Source: Isoetes taiwanensis
Taxonomy: Eukaryota; Streptophyta; Lycopodiopsida; Isoetales; Isoetaceae
Direction of reading: 5' to 3'
Assembly: GCA_021234155.1 (NCBI GenBank)
Contig: JAJEKV010000022.1
Span: forward strand, 2,726,728-2,790,727
DNA: 64,000 bases
Of this stretch, positions 34,094-45,019 are shown piece by piece. Within the stretch, counting starts at the first letter, position 1, and every line of letters begins with the position of its first letter. Both the position numbers and the translations under genes were made by a program. The notes under the pieces are model-generated. The model was not told the origin of the DNA, ran no database searches, and saw nothing but the letters and a program-made list of their open reading frames with translations.

Positions 34094-37000
34094 ATGGATA
34101 TGGCTACGGCCTCCGGTTGGTCAAGCGTAGCAACTCGTCCAACATCTTTAGGCTTTGGATTCATTCAGCGTCCATTCCAATTTTCGCGAATTCAGGTTGT
34201 CCCAAAGAAGCTGAATCTCAAAGTTGTCTCAGCGAGTAATGCCATCGTTGCTGAGCCTTCCAAGGTAGAAGAGGAACTGAGCACATCTTATGATGCCATA
34301 ATAATTGGCGCCGGCATGGGCGGTCTAGTTGCAGCTACCCAGCTTGCCGTCCGCGGTGCCAAGGTTTTGTTGCTGGAGAAGTATGTCATACCTGGCGGAA
34401 GTGCAGGGTATTTTGAAAGAGGAGGTTATACGTTTGATGTTGGCTCTTCAGTTATGTTTGGATTCAGTGACAAGGTGAATTTATTGTCTTTGGCTTGCAA
34501 AAGTTCAATCTAGGAAGCAGAACAGCTTCTAATTTTTAATTTTAAGACCTTATTATATCTACTGCATCTGTTTATTGCATTTGCTCATCTGGAATAATTG
34601 TCATTCCTCGCTTAAGTGTTTTTTTCTCTAGGTGCTCTCTAATTTCCAGTTTGGGTCTTCCTTGCATGCAGGGTAATATTAACTTGGTTAGTCGGGCATT
34701 AGAAGCTGTTGGGCGAAAGTTGGAGACAATACCAGACCCTACCACTGTCCATTATCACTTGCCAAATGACTTATCTGTGCGTGTGCACAGAGAATATGAG
34801 GATTTCAACCGTGAATTAACTAGCAGATTTCCACATGAAGCTGATGGAATCTGCAAATTTTATAAAGAATGTTGGAAGGTTGTTTTCTAGCATTGCTATT
34901 ATTTTACAATGTAAGTTCCTAGAATTGTTTGTGCATCGCAGGTATTCAATGCCCTCAACTCATTGGAGTTAAAGTCATTAGAAGAGCCCATATACTTACT
35001 TGGCCAGTTTATTCAAAATCCAATAGCTTGCCTTACTCTGCGTAAGTGTTGAACAGAAAGTATGTCAGTCTCAAATTTTATACAATTTCAGAACCTGAGT
35101 ACCATTTACAGAAAAGGCTGTTCAGTTTTCTAAGTTCAGTTATGTTGTCTTGGCAGTCTTCTATTTGCCTCAAAATGCTGGTGACATTGCACGCAAGTTT
35201 ATAAAGGATCCAGCCTTGCTATCTTTCATTGATGCTGAGGTTACCTATCAACCTTTTAGAACATGGAAGTGTAAAGGTGTCTATTGATTATAAAGTGCTT
35301 GTGCAGTGTTTCATTGTCAGCACAGTGGATGCGTGCAACACCCCTATGATAAACGCGAGCATGGTAGATACCAGTGTTCAGTGATTCTCATGGAATTAGG
35401 CGTCAAGAATGTCAAGCTAACCCATCCTGACAGGTCATGTGTGACAGGCACTATGGGGGAATAAACTATCCAGTAGGAGGTGTGGGACGAATTGCGCAAT
35501 CACTTGCAGATGGTTTAGTTGAAAATGGTGGCGAGATTAGATATTGTGCCAATGTAAAGAAGATCTTGGTCAACTCAGGAAAAGCGGTTGGTCATGGCCT
35601 GTTATGCATGTGTACTTTGTGAACTTGTGACTGTTGAAGGGCACACTCTAAGCGAATTACTTTTTCTCAGGTGTGCAGGTAGGTGTCCAACTCTCAGATA
35701 ACAGAAAGCTGTATGCCAAAAAGGTTATTTCAAATGCAACTAGATGGGATACATTTGGTGAGCTCAGCCTTGGCACTAGGATAGATTCTTTCAACACTTC
35801 AATTAAAGAAAGCATGCAAATACTTCACAAGTAAAACATGCTAATATCAAAATTTTGCTTTGTTCTTCAGAAAAATTGATTGAACATCAAAATGTGCCTG
35901 AAGAAGAAACGAACTTCCAAAGAATCTACAAGAAAGCTCCTTCCTTCTTGTCTATCCACATGGGTGTACATGCCAATGTTCTGCCTAGTGGGATAGATTG
36001 TCATCACCTTATTCTTGAGGTAAAATGAAGCACCTGAAGCATGCTTGCCTTTATTGATGTTCCTACTTATGTCATGAATTGGATATGTAAAGGATGACTG
36101 GGCTCATTTGGAGGATCCATATGGAACTATCTTCCTAAGCATTCCCACTGTTCTTGATTCATCTATTGCTCCACCGGGCCAGCACATTCTTCATATCTTT
36201 ACCACGTCTTGGATAAGTGATTGGCAGGTATGTCTACATTTCCACCGCACTGTACTCGTGGAATTACTGTAGTTTAGTTCATTTTTCTACACTGTAATAA
36301 TTAACAGGGTCTTCCACCGCAAGACTACGTGAAAAAGAAAGAGAGTATAGCTGATGTAATTATCAGCAGGCTTGAAAAGACATTATTTCCAGGTCTGAGA
36401 GAAGCAATCACGTTTTTAGAGGTACCTTATTTCAGGAAATCAAACTTAATCTCTGAGTACAAACACTATATCAGTTTTGCTCTAATTTTCTGGCAGATTG
36501 GCACACCTAAAACTCATAGAAGATATCTTGCACGAGATGATGGCACTTATGGGCCCATTCCTCGAATGAAACCTAGAGGATTGCTTGGAATGCCATTTAA
36601 CACAACGGTAATGATAGTTATGTGGTTCTAATTTGAAAATCTTAGTTAACTGTAGATTAATTTGCAGGGAATACAAGATTTATACTGTGTCGGCGATAGC
36701 TGTTTTCCTGGACAAGGGGTGATCGCAGTTGCATTTTCAGGAGTGATGTGTGCACATCGTGTTGCGGCAGATCTTGGTTAGTCCTACTTTGCCTGTTTTT
36801 CCAACTGAGGTATAAAGGTATATGGTGATTTCTATTTGGTTAACTGACATATGATGACGTTGTATTTTCGTTGACACATAATAATTACCAACAACAATGG
36901 CATTACGAACCTTGATGAATATTAGATGGGCCACAGACAACAAGAGCAATCTGTCTATTTGTGTCACTTCCTGGGTATTATGCAATTAGATGTCTATTAC

Positions 37001-37187
37001 GTTATTTTTTGACAAACTCACTGTTTATTAGTAGTTGCTTTCCGTGGTAACTTTGAGGAATTAACACATGGTTGCTCATTGACATCGATCCATATACATT
37101 ACTTCAGGTTTGGAGAGGCGTTCGGATGCTATGGATATGGTTTACAGTAAAGCCTTATCTTGGTTGCGTGGTTTGGCATTGAACTAA
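34094..37187 (+). CDS. CRTISO: Carotenoid isomerase (prolycopene isomerase), 13 exons, intact
   Basis: A plastid FAD-dependent enzyme that converts poly-cis-lycopene to all-trans-lycopene. Exons: 34094-34474, 34672-34878, 34942-35041, 35157-35239, 35307-35363, 35434-35586, 35679-35757, 35871-36019, 36093-36227, 36308-36421, 36497-36607, 36668-36776 and 37108-37187. All introns are GT-AG and phases agree, giving 585 residues, close to the roughly 595 of angiosperm CRTISO. Residues 1-60 form a Ser/Lys-rich plastid transit-like leader. The dinucleotide-binding motif IIIGAGMGG is at 69-77. Later landmarks are [61 protein letters not shown] and [20 protein letters not shown]. No stop or frameshift is seen. 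The exon 6 donor (GCG|GTTGGT) is weak. The frame is also open upstream to ATG 33953, in repeat sequence; 34094 is preferred because family similarity and leader start there. Confidence 0.95.
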
Positions 37188-37687
37188 AATTTAGGATCAG
37201 GTAATGACATATGGTATCTATGCGTCAGAGTTGCTTCCAGAAAGCGAACCATGAAAATGTAAGATCTTCAGTGTAATATTCTTGAAATTGTATGATGTTC
37301 TCCTTTGGACAACATCGTACTGGGTTTGTTTCACAAATTTGGAGTCCTCTTATTGCTTTGTTCATGATGTCCTCGGCAGTTCATAGATCTGATCGATTAG
37401 AAAATGGGAAAATATACTCTTGGATGCTAGTTAGCAAACAATCAACGCAATTTTAATCTAGCTATTGTTTGAGATTTTGTGGTAGTATCTATTCACTTGT
37501 CTAAATTGAGAAAACATGAAGGCAAAGCTGAGGATTAAGATAGGTAAAGGTATGAAAAGTGAAAATGATTTGAGCTGTATATAATAATATAATATAATAT
37601 AATATGCAAAGATTGTGTATTTTATTTCAAATATGTGAAGGTATATATACATAATATTGAATACTTATAACATATAGACCATGAACA
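37188..37687. other. 3' flank of CRTISO
   Basis: Presumed 3' UTR and intergenic AT-rich sequence. A TAATATAATATAATATAATA run lies near 37580-37605. No further gene is seen. Confidence 0.5.
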
Positions 37688-37773
37688 TGCATATACATAA
37701 TACAAGGAATTTAATGCGTCCCACGGTGCATGCATATACATAATACAAGGAATTTAATGCGTCCCACGGTGCA
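37688..37773. repeat. 43-bp tandem duplication
   Basis: TGCATATACATAATACAAGG plus AATTTAATGCGTCCCACGGTGCA is present twice (37688-37730 and 37731-37773), at the left end of the large tandem unit. Confidence 0.95.
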
Positions 37774-38438
37774 TGTCCGAGTTTTAGTATGTTCCTATGC
37801 TGCAAGTTCTTGTCGTGCCCTACATTCTAAAAGAATCTTTTGAGAATACTCTAAATTCATAGATTCTCTAAGATTCTACCAAGGTTCTGTTGGAGGTTTC
37901 GTGGAGATTCCTCTAAATTTTATAAGATTCCCTCTAGATTCTATTAGATTTCCGTAGATTCTCCAAGATTCTATGAAGACCCCCCTAGATTCCCTTAGAT
38001 TCCCTTAGATCCTTTTAGACTTTATGAGATTGCCCTAGGTTCCCTTACATTATATGAGATTCAAAGAGATTCTATAAAGATTCCTCTAGATACTCTAAGA
38101 TTTTTAGATTCCCTTAGATTTTATGAAGATTCTCTTAGATCCCCCAGATTTTAAGAGATTCTCTTAGGCTTGTAAATATTTTCCTAGATTCTCTTACATT
38201 TTATAAGATTTTCTTAGATTCTATTAGATTCTTTTGGATTCCTTTACATTCTAGAACTTTTTAGAACATTCTAAGACTTTCTCGAACATTCTAAGACTTT
38301 CAATATATTCTAGAACTTTCTGGAAGTATTTCCCTAGATCTCCTTACATTCCCGTAGATTCCCCTACACTCTAGAACATTCTAAAACTTATTAGAACAAT
38401 TTGAAACTTTCTGGAAGACCCCCCTAGATTCTCTTATG

Positions 38439-38506
38439 TTCTAGAACTTTCTAGAAGATTCTAGAACTTTCTAGAGCCTTCCAGAACATTTTAGAATTTT
38501 CTTGAA
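38439..38506. promoter_or_regulatory. Heat-shock-element-like array, copy 1
   Basis: Alternating TTC and GAA triplets sit at exact 5-bp steps: TTC 38439, GAA 38444, TTC 38449, GAA 38454, TTC 38459, GAA 38464, TTC 38469, GAg 38474, TTC 38479, GAA 38484, TTt 38489, GAA 38494, TTC 38499, GAA 38504. That is 14 half-sites, 12 of them perfect. Heat-shock factor binds three or more inverted nGAAn units. Function here is inferred only; the pattern also follows from expansion of the self-complementary 10-mer TTCTAGAACT. Confidence 0.6.
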
Positions 38507-38589
38507 CTAGTTAGAATGTTATAGTTTATTTTATCTTAATGGGAACATTACCCTTAAGTATATTTGAAACATAAATTATCCATAGAATT

Positions 38590-38660
38590 AATGCTTGGTC
38601 TAGTGGTTAGAATGGGGGGCTAGGGGGTCAATGGTCAGGGTTCGAAATCCCTACACAACA
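38590..38660 (+). ncRNA. tRNA-like A/B boxes (possible SINE head), copy 1
   Basis: TGGTCTAGTGG at 38596-38606 fits the pol III A box, and GGTTCGAAATC at 38639-38649 fits the B box (GGTTCGANNCC) except for one base. Spacing is about 32 nt, as in tRNA genes. The sequence does not fold into a full tRNA (no matching acceptor arm), so it looks like a tRNA-derived SINE head or a decayed tRNA. Confidence 0.5.
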
Positions 38661-39836
38661 TAAAAATTTTAAAAACCTTTTCCTAAGGGATGAGCATTCA
38701 ACTTGGGCCGTAGGATCTTGGACCCGATCAAGGGTCGAGATCTCACCACGTGACAATAATTAAAGCAACATGAGCCATAGGATCTATTACATATAATTCC
38801 CAAAGTCACGTATATATATTATGCACCGTAGGATATGTGCCAAGCCACGTGAGCCGTAAGATCTCAGATCGACGATCAGGATCGGATCAACCTGGACCGT
38901 AGGATCAATTACATATAATTCCCAAAGCCATGTGCACCGTAGGATGTGTCCCAAAGCAATGTGAGCCGTAGGATCTCGGACCGACGATCAGGATCAGATC
39001 AACCTGGACCGTAGGATCGCTTAAATATAATCTGAAACAAACTCCCAAGCCATCTGGGCCGTAGGATACGTCTCAAAGCCACGTGATCCGTAGGATCTCG
39101 GATCAACGGCCGAATTCAGGAGGACAAACATAAGAACATTTAATGCGTCCTACGGTGCATGTCCGAGTTTTAGCATGTTCCTATGCTGCAAGTTCTTGTC
39201 GTGCCCTACATTCTAAAAGAATCTTTTGAGAATACTCTAAATTCATAGATTCTCTAAGATTCTACCAAGGTTCTGTTGGAGGTTTCGTGGAGATTCCTCT
39301 AAATTTTATAAGATTCCCTCTAGATTCTATTAGATTTCCGTAGATTCTCCAAGATTCTATGAAGACCCCCCTAGATTCCCTTAGATTCCCTTAGATCCTT
39401 TTAGACTTTATGAGATTGCCCTAGGTTCCCTTACATTATATGAGATTCAAAGAGATTCTATAAAGATTCCTCTAGATACTCTAAGATTTTTAGATTCCCT
39501 TAGATTTTATGAAGATTCTCTTAGATCCCCCAGATTTTAAGAGATTCTCTTAGGCTTGTAAATATTTTCCTAGATTCTCTTACATTTTATAAGATTTTCT
39601 TAGATTCTATTAGATTCTTCTGGATTCCTTTACATTCTAGAACTTTTTAGAACATTCTAAGACTTTCTCGAACATTCTAAGACTTTCAATATATTCTAGA
39701 ACTTTCTGGAAGTATTTCCCTAGATTTCCTTACATTCCCATAGATTTCCCTACATTCTAGAACATTCTAAAACTTATTAGAACAATTTGAAACTTTCTGG
39801 AAGAATTTTCTTAGATCCCCTCTAGATTCTCTTATG

Positions 39837-39904
39837 CTCTAGAACTTTTTAGAAGATTCTAGAACTTTCTAGAGCCGTCCAGAACATTCTAGAATTTTCT
39901 TGAA
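39837..39904. promoter_or_regulatory. Heat-shock-element-like array, copy 2
   Basis: The counterpart of the first array in the second tandem copy. Fourteen half-sites lie at the same 5-bp register from about 39837 (CTC) to 39904 (GAA), about ten of them perfect. The substitutions differ from copy 1 (one TTt becomes TTC, one TTC becomes GTC), yet spacing is kept. Confidence 0.55.
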
Positions 39905-39984
39905 CTAGCTAGAATGTTATAGTCTATTATATCTTAATGGGAACATTACCCTTAAGTATATTTGAAATATAAATTATTTAAAGA

Positions 39985-40050
39985 ATCAATGCTTGATCTA
40001 GTGGTTAGAATGAGGGGCTGGAGTGTCAATGGCCAGGGTTTGAAATCCCC
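39985..40050 (+). ncRNA. tRNA-like A/B boxes, copy 2 (degraded)
   Basis: TGATCTAGTGG at 39994-40004 and GGTTTGAAATC at 40037-40047. The invariant C of the B box (GGTTC) is T here, so this copy is less likely to be pol III-active than copy 1. Confidence 0.4.
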
Positions 40051-40526
40051 ACACAACATAAAAATTTTAAAAGCCTTTTCCTAAGGGATGAGCATTCAAC
40101 TTGGGCCGTAGGATCTTGGACCCGATCAAGGGTCGAGATCTCACCACGTGACAATAATTAAAGCAACATGAGCCATAGGATCTATTACATACAATTCTTA
40201 AAGTCATGTGCACCGTAGGATATGTGCCAAGCCACGTGAGCCGTAAGATCTCGGATCGACGATCAGGATCGGATCAACCTAGACCGTAGGATCGATTACA
40301 TATAATTCCCAAAGCCATGTGCACCGTAGGATGTGGCCCCAAGCAACGTGAGCCGTAGGATCTCGGACCGACGATCAGGATCAGATCAATCTGGACCGTA
40401 GGATCGCTTACATATAATCTGAAACAAACTCCCAAGCTATCTGGGCCGTAGGATACGTCCCAAAGCCACGTGAGTCGTAGGATCTCGGATCAACGGCCGG
40501 ATTCAGGAGGACAAACATAAAAACAT

Positions 40527-42159
40527 ATATATGTTGGAATTCAATGCTTTAAAGGATTCGTGACTCGCATACTATAGACATCTTTTGTCCTGATTTAGTA
40601 ATACCATATCTCATGAAACGAAGAAGACATCCACATTACTAGTAAAGAAAATAAGGGCTTATGGCACATTCCCATTAGCATGGAATTGAGTTTCCAGCCC
40701 TCGGGGTGAAATCACACTAGCACCCACCCAAACTTGCAAAAGCTTTCAGCCAAATAGGATTCCACAAGTTCTTAATCCTAGGCATTACTCCACGAGTGCT
40801 TAAAACTAAAAAACTCTTGGGCACCATTCAAGCTCTTGGCCGACGAGACTTCAAATTTCTTAGATGCAGCATAGGACCACGCAGGTGGAAGAAGCTATGA
40901 GGACTTCCATTATCTAAAATGAGATTGAAGGAGAAGGTCGAAGGAATGTGTTCAGACAAAAATACGAGGTAAGGCAGTTGCCAGAACTAAGAAAAGGAAT
41001 GCCAAAATGGTCAACTCAATCAGGAAGAAGCTGGCCCCCTATATGGGATTTAAGAAATAGAAAAAAGTGCTGAGAGAGATGACGAAGCACCTACGAGAAG
41101 TTGACAAATAATCTTGCAAATAGCAATCTCCCGCACGATCTAGAGGCTAGAAACACATGCAATTCATGTATGCCACAATGTGATGCACGAGGCTCGCCCA
41201 TACCAAAATTTCAATATGGCGGCGTTGTTAGCACGTTAGCTAAGTTAATAATAACATTAAAGATTGAATGTTAGTTGAATATCATTAGTCCAAGTTGACC
41301 ACTAATAAATCCCAAGCCAAAATCGCAGAACGTGCAAGATAAATGCTATATGGATACCATAGTAAAAAATTTGAAGGTCAAATCGATAGCCATTTTGGGT
41401 CGATGAATGCACAAACTAAAGCCATGAACAATTTGGATTGAACAACTTTGTAGAGATTTCTCTCCATTTGTGGTAATATTGGAATTAGGTTACGGATTAC
41501 AAGATGATCATAGTTTCAACCAAAATGATGCCATAAATCCCATCTAATCTGCCCCAAATTTTTATACTTCTCAATTTCCTTTCAAACTAGGAGTTGTGCT
41601 TTAAAGAAAAGGGGAAAGGGATCTTTTTGAATTTTTTTAAGCCATGTACAAGAGGTTTTTGGCCAAGACGCACATGGCATATCCTAACCAAAAACTAATG
41701 GCTAACAATTTGTTATTGGCATATCCCAGTCTGACATTGTTATTGTTATTTGCAGATCTATCCTGCTCGGCAAACTAGCAATGCATACATTTTAAGCTTT
41801 GCATTTGCATCGAGCTCGCATTCACATGCATTTTTACTTCAGGAGAGGAATTTAGCACGCTGTCATTCTATTCTATTGCATCAATAATTGATACAGATGT
41901 AAGCAGTGTGTTATGCATAGTGTTATCAGACTCTACTACATGCACTAGATGGTTGGATAGTGCCACATCTATTAGCGTAGATGCAAATGGTATCGTATAT
42001 AAAGATAGTTAGTAATTCAAACCAATGTCTAGCATATGAAGCTATTGATGTGCTTGTAAGAACTAGCATACTATCTATGATGGACCATAACGTAGCCAGA
42101 TCTCAGGCTAGCAGCATTGGAATTACAACCTTTCCTCAATAAGATAATCTAGTTAACAT
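40527..42159. other. Intergenic, nothing recognised
   Basis: AT-rich sequence with no domain-bearing frame and no repeat recurring elsewhere in the window. Confidence 0.5.
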
Positions 42160-43895
42160 TTTCTTACCTCTAACTCTGCGAAATTGTTAATGACATCCTT
42201 CGCATTTGACACTGTGCCTCGGGAAAAACTATGGGCAAGATTGCGACAGCTGGGGGTTCCGGTAGATTTGCAGAATGCAGTGTACAGGCTTTATGAAAGA
42301 TGCTCGGGTCGGTTGCAGCCGACAAGCCAACCATTTGATAGTAGTATCGGGGTTCGCCAGGGATGCCCTCTCTCCCCAACATTGTTTGGGCTTTACATTG
42401 ATCAATTGGAGAGTCGGGCTTGCCGATAATGGGGCTTACGGGGCTCACCTTCTCTACCGGATCATCAAGCGGTTAATATATGCCGATGATGTGGACCTCC
42501 TAGCTTACACACCAGCGGACATGCAACGACATCTCGATGCCCCGGACACATTTTGTCAAGCAACCGATATCTTGGCGTCAACTTGGCCAAGACTAAGGTG
42601 GTTTTCATATCATCTTCACGACAACCGAGGATCCCTCCTTCCGCTTCGAGAGGGGGTAATGTGGAAGTAGCATCCACATACAAATATTTGGGAGTGGAGT
42701 TTCCGTCTACTATGCACCGGGACACATCCATACGGCCACGAAGTTACGGCTGGGCTGGAAAGCACTATATGCAATGCAAAACAATAGTCATAGAGCCGGA
42801 GTTGTATGATTGGACCCATCGGTCACACCTGTTCAAAGTCTTAGTGGAGCTGTCCTTTTATACGGGGTGGAAGTATGGGGCCCAAGAGTATCCCTCGCTA
42901 CTTGGAATGACTTGGAGCAGGTGCGAGAAAGCCTTCTTGGCACGAAAGCACTAGGGGGTGAAGTCCACAGTCCCATATCAAATTCTACTGCAGGAAGCGA
43001 GGATTCTTGCCTCTTCTTGAGGAGGCTGCCCTTGATCGCCACATTGTTTATTTTCAGAAGGTGGTCAACATGGACGATGCTCGCCTCCCAAAACTAGCTT
43101 ATATCATGGCAATGGGGCCACAACGCCTCAAGGCCTGCTTTGGAGGGAAAAGAGAGCTCAATGGATGGCTAGATGGAATGTGCGGGAGGACAGTGCATAC
43201 ATGTGCAAACAGAGGCGATCGCCATAGCTTGAGGCAATATCTTGACGCTTGCTTCATCGGCAAGCTTTGGGATGCCCTTGAACAGTCAAGACAAAGACAC
43301 TACCGCCACATAAATCCCACATTGGAACGAGGCCCACAATGCTACTGCGCACCCACTTGCCCATGAAAAGACGCAGACTCATTGCCTCCATTCGCAGGGG
43401 GCACATCATCTTCGAATTGAGACAGCAGATGGATTGGTGAGCCACGCCGGATTGTGCTCATCAATCGCCGCCAAATGGGAGTCATTGAGGATGAATCTCA
43501 TACCCTTCAAAGTTGCCCAAAGATATGATCAAATCGACGCTTATGCTATCTTTGAGTTGGTCGCCCGCCAGCCGCTACATGTGACATTGAGCACGGCATC
43601 CGCATGCGGATGCTAGGATCATACCTTCAGGAGGTCATGGACATGCGAGATCAGCTATGTCTCGCACGCACGACTTGACATGTACATACACATTTATTTC
43701 ATGATGATGTATACCTGTACAGTTTGACAGCATTCTTATTACTGCCACGGTTTTTCCCTCGAAAACCCTTCGGGGCGGGGGTTTTTTAACCCGGACAGTA
43801 ATAAGTTTGCTGCGCTTCTTCTGGGTCCCATAGGCCGATTGGTCTCAGTGGACGATAAAAAAAACTATTCTATTCTATTCTATTCTATTCTATTC
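42160..43895 (+). mobile_element. LINE with conserved 3' hairpin and (TATTC)6 tail, 5'-truncated and frameshifted
   Basis: RT motifs are readable in changing frames: FDTVPREKLWARLRQLGV (about 42200), IGVRQGCPLSPTLFGLYIDQ (about 42345-42405), LIYADDVDLLAYTPADMQRH (about 42475-42535, the YADD catalytic motif), and TYKYLGVEF (about 42676). A C-terminal region follows (ILLQEARILPLLEEAALDRH in shifted frames, MRMLGSYLQEVMDMRDQLC near 43605-43660). The 3' UTR carries TTTTTCCCTCGAAAACCC TTCGGGGCGGGGG TTTTTT (about 43749-43789), then GGGTCCCATAGGCCGATTGG ... GTGGACGATAAAAAA, and six TATTC units (43866-43895). This family differs from the poly(A) LINEs of the window in RT sequence and tail. Confidence 0.85.
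42184..42670 (+). pseudogene. Reverse-transcriptase core of the TATTC-tail LINE
   Basis: Two overlapping frames hold the RT palm. The first (to 42429) gives the motif A neighbourhood FDTVPREKLWARL and motif B GVRQGCPLSPTLFGLYIDQL. The second (from about 42440) gives motif C LIYADDVDLLA and the following helix PADMQRHLDA. One frameshift near 42425-42445 separates them. Motif A's catalytic Asp (F-D) and the YADD pair remain intact, so decay is recent or mild in this stretch. Confidence 0.75.
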
Positions 43896-45002
43896 TGCAC
43901 TCATGATCAAATGGCAATAGTGGCACTAGCATTTCTTTGTAGTAAATTGCGCTCCAACACTTGTCTTTATTGTGCATCTATTAAATCACCTTGGCTAGAC
44001 TATCAATCATGTGTGGTGGCCCAGCATAGCCTCCTTGAGATGAAACTCCCTCCCCCAAAAAAAAAAAAAAAACACAAACCTTCTCTCTCCTTCCCTCCCT
44101 CCCTAATCTTGTATCTTTTTTGCTTTATGTCTACCAATCTTGGATGCAAAAGATGGTATTCCACTAAAGCTTCTAGCATACAAAGAATTGACTCAAGCAA
44201 AATAGCATTACAAAATATGATCACTATTAATAGATGCTTCAAATATCATCAAAATCCAATGTTGAACGCAAAAGTTAGAAGAAAACTATGTTGGATGTAA
44301 TGACCCTACTTTTTTTGGCCAGAAAGTGCCTGGTTAAGGTAGCAAGACATGACCAGATAAAACCTCTGAAAGACCTTCGCAATGCGTGTAATCTCACCCT
44401 AAATCTGGCTCCAGAATCATGAGTTATGATGAAAATCATGAGGAGCAGAAGAAAGAAAAGAGACATTGTTGTACCAAAAAGGCCTTAAATAGGATGAGCA
44501 TATATCAAATTTAGTAGTTGCTCTTTCGATTTCAGGAGCAGCCATTTATGCAATATGTGATGGAGCTCATATTCATGTCCTAAAGTAGGAGCATGAACTT
44601 GACCTCACATTAACATGAACTATCGTAATCTTCTGCCCCGCATGAAGGCATAAAAAGGAATCCTCACGAGATGTAGAAGTAGCTCTATACTCAAGATTAA
44701 AAGTATAAAAACTCCATGTATAGAATAAAAAAAAACACTCCACATTGAACTAAATGAATAAGAAATTCTCCCAGACATTCGAAACATAGTCGGAGCGACC
44801 TCTCCGACCTTCTATGTCAATATACCCCAACATACGCCAAAGATTTCCGCCGACTTGACCGTTTGCAAAAATAAAAAAAAATGTGATTTCCTTCAATATA
44901 AAGATTGGATAGCCTAAAATAGATATGAAACAACTATCTTCATGTATTTTTACAGAAAAGTTTTAATCTAAAATATTTAAAATGCAACTGTATATATCTT
45001 GC
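43896..45002. other. Intergenic, nothing recognised
   Basis: A-rich run at about 44057-44072. A 153-codon frame (43839-44300) starts in the LINE tail and is not credible as a gene. Confidence 0.5.
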
Positions 45003-45019
45003 ATCTACTAACAAATATA
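45003..45019. repeat. Target-site duplication, left copy (17 bp)
   Basis: ATCTACTAACAAATATA is identical to 46451-46467. Confidence 0.95.

Larger units (their letters stand above)
37753..40526. repeat. 1386-bp unit duplicated in tandem
   Basis: Copy 1 (about 37753-39138) and copy 2 (about 39139-40526) align almost throughout, with scattered substitutions and small compensating indels. Each copy has four zones in order: a TTAGATTCYC-rich zone; a TTCTAGAACT-rich zone; a tRNA-like A/B-box region preceded by AATGGGAACATTACCCTTAA; and a block with about ten CCGTAGGAT words interleaved with GATCAGGATC and CACGTG. No protein-coding frame is present. The few sequence differences point to a fairly recent duplication. 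Confidence 0.93.

Noticed and set aside
38590-38660. Functional tRNA gene
   Set aside because: A and B boxes are present, but no acceptor or anticodon arm pairs properly.
37753-40526. CRISPR-like array
   Set aside because: The repeats are plant satellite words without regular spacers; CRISPR does not occur in plant nuclear DNA.
43839-44300. 153-codon plus frame
   Set aside because: Starts inside the LINE TATTC tail and crosses a poly(A) run; not a gene.
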